A stretch of DNA of 64,000 nucleotides, taken from assembly GCA_963691655.1 (NCBI GenBank), contig OY829326.1:21874878-21938877 (forward strand), read 5' to 3'. This document shows, one piece after another, positions 58,226-64,000 of this stretch. Position numbers and translations under genes: made by a program. Numbering within the stretch: position 1 is the first letter of the stretch; each line of letters starts with the position of its first letter. This stretch comes from Toxonevra muliebris (lineage: Eukaryota; Arthropoda; Insecta; Diptera; Pallopteridae). The notes beneath the pieces are model-generated. The model was not told where the DNA came from, did not search any database, and saw nothing but the letters and a program-made list of their open reading frames with translations.

Positions 58226-59831
58226 TTAACCCATTTTAGGCGGCAACTAGTTCCTGTGGACTAAATTTATTCAAATTTCACCCAGAGAAAAAAAATTAGG
58301 ATTTTTATATTTGATACTTTCCGCTAGGTGAGTTGGTGCGAAAACACACTAATGTTGAAACGATAAACGAAAATGCGCAAAAAAAGAAAATGTTGTTTGA
58401 AACGCAATTGCGTACTTTATTAGTTGTAGTAACTCAATAAATTAATGAATGCATTGTGGAAATTATTCAAGTATTTCGGAAGCAATACAAGTCCACATTT
58501 TGTACATTTAAACACTGACTAGTTGTAGCATTGGCGGCAATGGAGCTGTTTGCCAGTATAGGCGATTCCATGACCAGTGTGATCGGAATGAATGCCAATC
58601 AAAGCAACTTTTTCTAAGGCTTTGAGTTTCTTGAACAATTGATTCTAGTAGCTTTGGCGCATAAAATACCAAACGACGTAGATTTGTAAATCGAGTTGAC
58701 ATTAACTTTCTGAAATTTTTCTTTTCATTCATTTTCGATCTACTGTTGTAAAGAAATTTCTCGTTTTGCAATGCAAATTTTGGATTTTCCATTCATTGGC
58801 CATTGCAAAATCCAATGTGTTGGTCAGTAGAGGTCAATACCAGGTCAGTGCGTTATCGAAAAAATCGGTTCCTCCCATTCGTTTGTTATATGTGTACACT
58901 ATACAGCACATGTGATATTTCGATTATTTGTTCTTTGTCAGCCTCTCGTTTACAACACTTAGCACTACTCATGGGTTCAATGGTTTCGTGATTAAAGTAA
59001 CGGTGACTACGGATATGTCATTCCACCGTGCCATGACAACTTCTTTATTTTTGTCGAAAGCTAAATCAAATGTGACTCGTTCTTTTTTCTTCATTGTGCG
59101 AAAATCCATTAGCTTGGTATTGGCATTGTTTGTCCGAGTCTCTCGAATGATGCCAGTTGCAAATTATCTATTCAGAGACTAACGACACATCAATCGATGG
59201 GATGTAATGTTGGTTCGGTAATAATGAATTTTTTAATATTTTCAACACTACACCTTTACCCAAACTGAACTGAATGTAATCCGGATCAGACGTCTCATTG
59301 GCAACGCCATAGGGAATAATTGCTAACAAATATTCAACCGATAAATACTTGAATCCGAAGCGGATTGGCTTACCTTTCAAGAGTAATTTACACGAATTTC
59401 GCTTATAGTATGCGACCAGCTACTCATCGATAGACAGTGCGTAGGAAACTACACTAAATTTTAAAAAATTTGTCACTTGCATCTGATTGGCGGTTATCGG
59501 ACACATGGATAAAAATTTTTAGTGTTACGGAAACGATCCCAAGGCATTGCACTACGATTAATTTCCCATCCCAGCGATGGATTCGATACCCAGTGATTTT
59601 TTTGTAGCCGGACGATTGTTGTAGCCAGTCACAAGCAATATACTAATGAATTTGTGAATATCTTCGACAGTAAGGGCGAATTATGTATGGTTTTGATCGG
59701 TGGACGCATAATGAATGCAACGATCCAACAAAGAACTTTGTCATTGCTAAATAACTCGAACAATAAAATTTTTCTTGAAAATCCATGAACAGATAATCTA
59801 GCATCTCTGCTCCATTGTCATTTTCCATCAT
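58226..59831 (-). pseudogene. piggyBac-type transposase relic
   Basis: Read on the minus strand from about 59831: EMLDYLF, MPWDRFRNTKNFYPC (near 59540), the catalytic-region ALSIDE (59424-59440), KGKPIRFGFKYL (59345-59380), a damaged NQHYIPSID segment (family: FDNFFTS, with Asp lost from the usual place), GTIRE-like ATGTIR, and a C-terminal Cys pair region (HCRQCYN, CTKCG near 58500-58550) like the piggyBac zinc finger. Stops and frameshifts are frequent. The left boundary is TTAA followed by CCC at 58226-58232; the right boundary is unknown. Confidence 0.72.
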
Positions 59832-60181
59832 ATTTTTGTGGGAAATTTGAAAAAAAAAAACACTCTAAAACCGAGTCGCAGCTCACGAATAACACTGATA
59901 AATGTCCGAATTCAGTCAATCCAACAATAGTGTAAGTAAGTAGATAAAGCTTCAAAGTAACATATTTGCTATGGTGGGGGTTGATGTTGTTTTCCGGCTT
60001 ATCTGTAAAAAACTCCAAAATTCCTTTCAAATTTTTTTTTTATTCAATATGTATAAGATTTTCGTTGCTTTTGGTAATTTTTAGATGTACCAGCCACACA
60101 TTACCGGAGCATTTTGTTTGGGCATTTAAAAAATCTTTATATGGGATTTTCCATGCCAAAAATTCACATTTTCGTTTTGGT

Positions 60182-60322
60182 TGAAACTTGGCTACTTTTT
60201 ATATTCTGTGAGTAAAGTTTGCTTGATTTAAATTATTTTTTTCCGTTCATGAGAAAATTTCCATAGTATACCAAATTAAGGAATCTTTTCTCACAGAATA
60301 TAAATACACAGCCAGGTTTCAG
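60182..60322. repeat. Short hairpin element
   Basis: Inverted arms of about 37 bases share TGAAAC(C/T)TGGCT and TTTATATTCTGTGAG around an AT-rich loop. It ends 58 bases before the hAT-like element at 60380. Confidence 0.6.
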
Positions 60323-61189
60323 ACAAATCGAAAATATGTATTTGGGCAGTGGGCTATGTTCGCATGGAATGCCCGTATACAGTGGCGGTTCTAGGATTTT
60401 GGTTTGGAGGGGGGAGGCTGATTTTACTAAATTAAGAGATAAATATCAGACTCACTATCGACCAAATCCCAGACCTAGAGCAAAAACTAGTGCAAAAATT
60501 GTATCAAATACACGTCAAAAATTAAAAGATAACTGGAACAAAGCTGAAACCAACATTCAAAGTAAAACCGTTAAGGAATTTAAGCGGAAATTTCGTCAAA
60601 ATTTCAAACTAAAATACTTTTTTCTAATCGAAGTTCAAACCAAGAAAAGAACCAAATTCAGATAAAAAATTTTTATCAAAACGAGACCAAATTCAGATCA
60701 AAATCTTGATTATGACTTTTCTGATGGATTTATATTGTTAAATGATCTATTTTGAGAAAACGATTTGAAGGAAATTTTAATTTTCCTTTGAGAAACAATT
60801 TTGTTACATCTCTATTTGTTGAGTCATATTTGGTCGAAACAAAAACAAGAAAAAAATTAAATTAAGATAACAGTTGATTTGGATATTACTTTAAACGAAT
60901 TTTTAAAATATATATTCATATTACTCTTAGCATCGACATCACTATTAATATCGGCCTGGTGGTGTGAATTTACGATCTCAAAACTCCTTAACCGAGCACT
61001 TCACTTTTATAAACAATTAAATACGTTCTTTAAGCCTGTTATACATTACTTAAAATGTAAATATTTCTTAATTTGATCAAAAAACCAATACATTTTAAAC
61101 TTTAACGAGATCCGTACGCTCTTTCGGATACCGGGCAACAACCGGTTAAAAAAAAACAATGTTCAGACCAGGAATCGGAATCGGAGATT

Positions 61190-61850
61190 AAGTTCAGGTA
61201 CTAAAAACCCAAAATTCAGACCAAATCAAAATCAAAATCAGTTTTAAAATTCATTCCGGAATTCAAAAAAATTAGATCACAACTCAAATCAATAGTTAGA
61301 CAAAACTTTTTTCCAAAAGACATCAAATACCGAAATAAAGTAACCCGAAATTCAGACCAACAACTAGTGGGAATATCTGATAAATATTTACATCAACAAA
61401 TTTCAACTTAAATTAAACAAACACTAGACCGAAATTCCAGACGAATTCAGACCAAATTTTAAAATAAAATTCATACCGATTTCGGACCGAAATTCAGACT
61501 AAAGTAGTATCAAAATCAAGCCAATTCAGTCGAAAATAGTAACCACAACTCAAACTTATAGTTTGATTAAATTTGAGGCTAAAAAGACGCCAAACACAAA
61601 ATAAAGCAAACTAAAATTTAGACCGGAAATCAGTTCCAACGCTGGAAAGCATATCAAAATTTAGACCAAACATGGATTAAAACTTAAACCAAATTCAGAT
61701 TAAAATGCAAACTAAAATGAAACAAAATGACGACTTACAATCAAACCAGAATTAAGATCGAAAACGGGCAAAAACGGAAAAGTTAAACCAATATCAGAGT
61801 AAAATTCAATACAAAATTTAATCCAAAAACTAGACCATTATCAAGCTTTC
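61190..61850. repeat. Irregular CAGACCAAATTCA-type array
   Basis: Recurring words ATTCAGACCAAA, AATTCAGACCGAAATT and AGACTAAA occur at irregular spacing. It has the same texture as 22550-22985 in the sister element, which supports common descent and not chance low complexity. Confidence 0.6.
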
Positions 61851-61928
61851 TAAAAGTAAGACATTTATAAGCTGGCATTGAAATTGTGGATTCAATGTAG
61901 TCTGAATGTATTTAATAACCAGTTGCAC

Positions 61929-63206
61929 CAGGGCCGTAGCCAGGATTTTTTTCGGGGGGGGGCGGGGGGGTTTCATTCGAAGAAAATATTCATAAATAAT
62001 TTTTATGAAACTGATGTTTAAATAAATAAATTAGATACAATGTTGCATTTGATGGACCCTATCAGTCAAGGAACAAGATTGGATAAATGCCTTGAAGCAT
62101 TAGGAATTGTTCTTTCCGAGTTTTTTTAATCTTAACCTAAAAAAAATGGCCGAAAATTACAAAAAACTCACAGAATAATCAATTTCATATTTTTCAAATA
62201 AATATTATTCAATGTGAATTCCAATGTATTTTTTTAACGTCAAGGACATAATTTCGATAACTCCCTGACTTTCCATTACCCAAAGTTAAAATAATGACTA
62301 ATAATGCTAAAAATATTCAGAGGCTAATTTTTTCAAATGATTATCAGTGAGAATTCGGAGCATTATCAATTATGAGGAACCCGGGTGAAGTTGGCATATA
62401 TTCCCTAAATTCGTGCAGTCACAGCATTAAAAGGGATCTTCCGAGTCGGGGTGCTCTGAGCAATAATGGGTTAAAGAATTAATTAAATTTTAAGATTGTC
62501 TCCAAAAACTTTGAAGCGAATAATATGGTTCCTAGCATTAATTTTTCATGCTGAAAATAAATCTGAGGTCAGAAACTTCGCATTACGTCACCTTAAATCA
62601 GGGGATGTATTTATGTCTACGGGTGCAGGAAAAAATTTACAAAGAATGGATTTTATCTTACTCACTCTCACAGCCAGACATAATGAAAAGTGTTTTAAGG
62701 GGCGCTGGTTACAAATCTGCAGTCAGATTTTAAAAATTCAAAATTCCGAATCAAATATGGCGGACAAGTTTTGCTTTGTATTGCTTTTCACATAAGTCTA
62801 ATTTTACAAGGATCCGACAGTTTTTTCTATTTTTTATTAATTTTTAAACTTTTCAAAATGTTTCACGACGAAGCTTTAAATCAAAAACAGTTGCTGACAT
62901 AGAAAAACTATGAATGCAGGATTGCTCAGCATCACCTTCTCTTTTTGAATCCGAAATCAAGCCTCATGTCAAAGAAAATAAATCAGATTTGGTCGCATAG
63001 TGTAACTAAGATTTCAAATTTACTTGACTTTTTAGAAAAAAACCGATGGAAGTAAAAATATTCAAAAATCTTCTAATAGATTTTATTTTCTACTTTTTCC
63101 CATCCACTGGAAATTAATATAAAAAATTAGAAGAAAGTTTCCACATTTCGGGGGAGGGGGGAGGGTGGGTCAGAACCCCCAAAACCTCCCCTTAAATACG
63201 GCCTTG
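61929..63206. mobile_element. hAT-like element with perfect 8-base target duplication, nested
   Basis: The ends are CAGGGCCGTAGCCAGG and, inverted, CAAGGCCGTATTTAAGG. The octamer AGTTGCAC is identical on both sides (61921-61928 and 63207-63214). G runs lie just inside both ends. The interior is homologous to 12517-13446 (for example CTTCCGAGTCGGGGTGCTCT in both). An open stretch at 62496-62795 does not resemble a transposase. Confidence 0.87.
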
Positions 63207-63379
63207 AGTTGCACTGTAAGGTGGATCCTATTGGCATCCGACCTGCATGGCGGCTAATCAGAATTGATTCAAATATATGACCCCATATCTAAATATTTTT
63301 GATTTCTCAAAAATGATTGTTTACTATAAGATTGTCGGGGTCAGGCCTCCCCTCCCCTGGATACGCTACTGCCCGTATG

Positions 63380-64000
63380 TAAAAGTCAGCGGTGTGAGAA
63401 TGCGTTTTTCCACTTTCCATAATAACCGTTCATCCGATTGAGTTAAAACTTCGTGTGACGGCAAATGTTTATATGATACTCCGAGTTTCCCACTCTAGCC
63501 AACTACATAGCATTGAATATATTTGGATGAATTTAACTAAAGAGACAAGTTTACTAACTTTTTGATTCTGAAAAGTTACAGCTTTTACAACCTACAAAAT
63601 TCCTCGAAGAGTGGGAATCTCTAATATTAAAATCGTTCAGTTCAGTTCGCCCTCAGGAAAGCCACTAACTTTTCGGCTAGTTGTGGTGTTCAACAAACAA
63701 GTTGATCGTTTTTTTTTTTTTTTTTGCATTCTGTCTTTATTAAAACATTAATCATTAGTTGTGTTAAATTTTAAACTATTACTATATAACTATTTAGTAG
63801 ATTGATTAAATTTAAACTAGTTGGTTGTCCTACAGGGTAGCCACTAATATTTTAAAGGCGCGAACTAAATAAATTAGTTTTTAATTATTGTTTTGTTTTT
63901 TTTTTTTTGACATATTTTTTGCACACATTTTTGGTTTTTTTTTTTTTTTTTGTTTGCATTCACCATAAAATTTTGGTTTATGTATTTAACATTGATTAAT
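63380..64000. other. Spacer without recognised features
   Basis: AT-rich with long T runs; no gene or bounded repeat seen. Confidence 0.45.

Larger units (their letters stand above)
60380..63371. mobile_element. hAT-like element containing a nested hAT-like element
   Basis: The ends are CAGTGGCGGTTCTAGG and, inverted, CAGTAGCGTATCCAGG. The flanking octamers CCCGTATA (60372-60379) and CCCGTATG (63372-63379) agree at 7 of 8. The interior to 61920 is largely an irregular CAGACCAAA-type array, shared with the relative at 22284-23091. A second element (61929-63206) inserted later. No transposase was recognised. Confidence 0.78.

Noticed and set aside
62496..62795. Open stretch inside the nested hAT-like element as a transposase
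   Set aside because: It shows no hAT motif (BED finger, catalytic segments or dimerisation domain) and is not kept open in the related copy at 12517-13446.

Overview
The window is nuclear DNA of a higher fly (Diptera, probably a large-genome calyptrate fly). It is very AT-rich, with short GT-AG introns beside introns of 4 to 16 kb, TATAAAA-type promoters and many dipteran transposon relics. Only two host genes can be supported; most of the rest is transposon-derived or featureless AT-rich DNA.

Host gene 1 is a plus-strand bestrophin gene (Best1-like). Ten coding exons run from 3273 to 40373 and join in one frame to give 840 residues. The N-terminal channel domain (exons 2 to 7) is well conserved. 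Exons 8 to 10 encode a long, low-complexity cytoplasmic tail. Intron 1 (16 kb), intron 5 (4.3 kb) and intron 6 (12.6 kb) hold most of the inserted elements. Just upstream of exon 3 is a tandem duplication that created a 39-base, in-frame mini-exon with good splice sites.

Host gene 2 is a minus-strand secreted S1A serine protease at 45276-46148. It has two exons and 266 residues, with an intact catalytic triad and a Ser at the S1-pocket position. A TTAA-type MITE lies close on each side of it.

Mobile DNA forms the main structure of the window. Eight hAT-like non-autonomous insertions were recognised by CAG-type ends and 8-base target duplications, five of them perfect: 4963-5431, 8643-10053, 12517-13446, 15476-16160, 22284-23091, 24181-25081, 60380-63371 (which contains a nested one at 61929-63206) and 47055-47307, nine elements in all if the nested copy is counted. 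Other elements are a Tc1/mariner relic with intact inverted ends (1056-2060), a mariner relic split by a TA-target MITE (53440-55190), a piggyBac transposase relic (58226-59831, minus), non-LTR retrotransposon fragments (9005-9425; 11851-14366 with about 32-base target duplications; 33800-34210; 48225-48715; 51561-51947) and tRNA-derived SINEs. One of the SINEs is a dimer with two tRNA-like heads inserted as a unit (36421-36858). There are also inverted-repeat elements of unknown class (356-773, 25370-25497, 32547-33069, 35542-36892, 41536-42038, 60182-60322), a large foldback hairpin (42765-43356) and several minisatellites, one made of repeated consensus 5' splice sites (57825-57932).

No rRNA, functional tRNA, CRISPR or prokaryotic-type feature was seen. 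All assignments come from reading the sequence; none was confirmed by database search.
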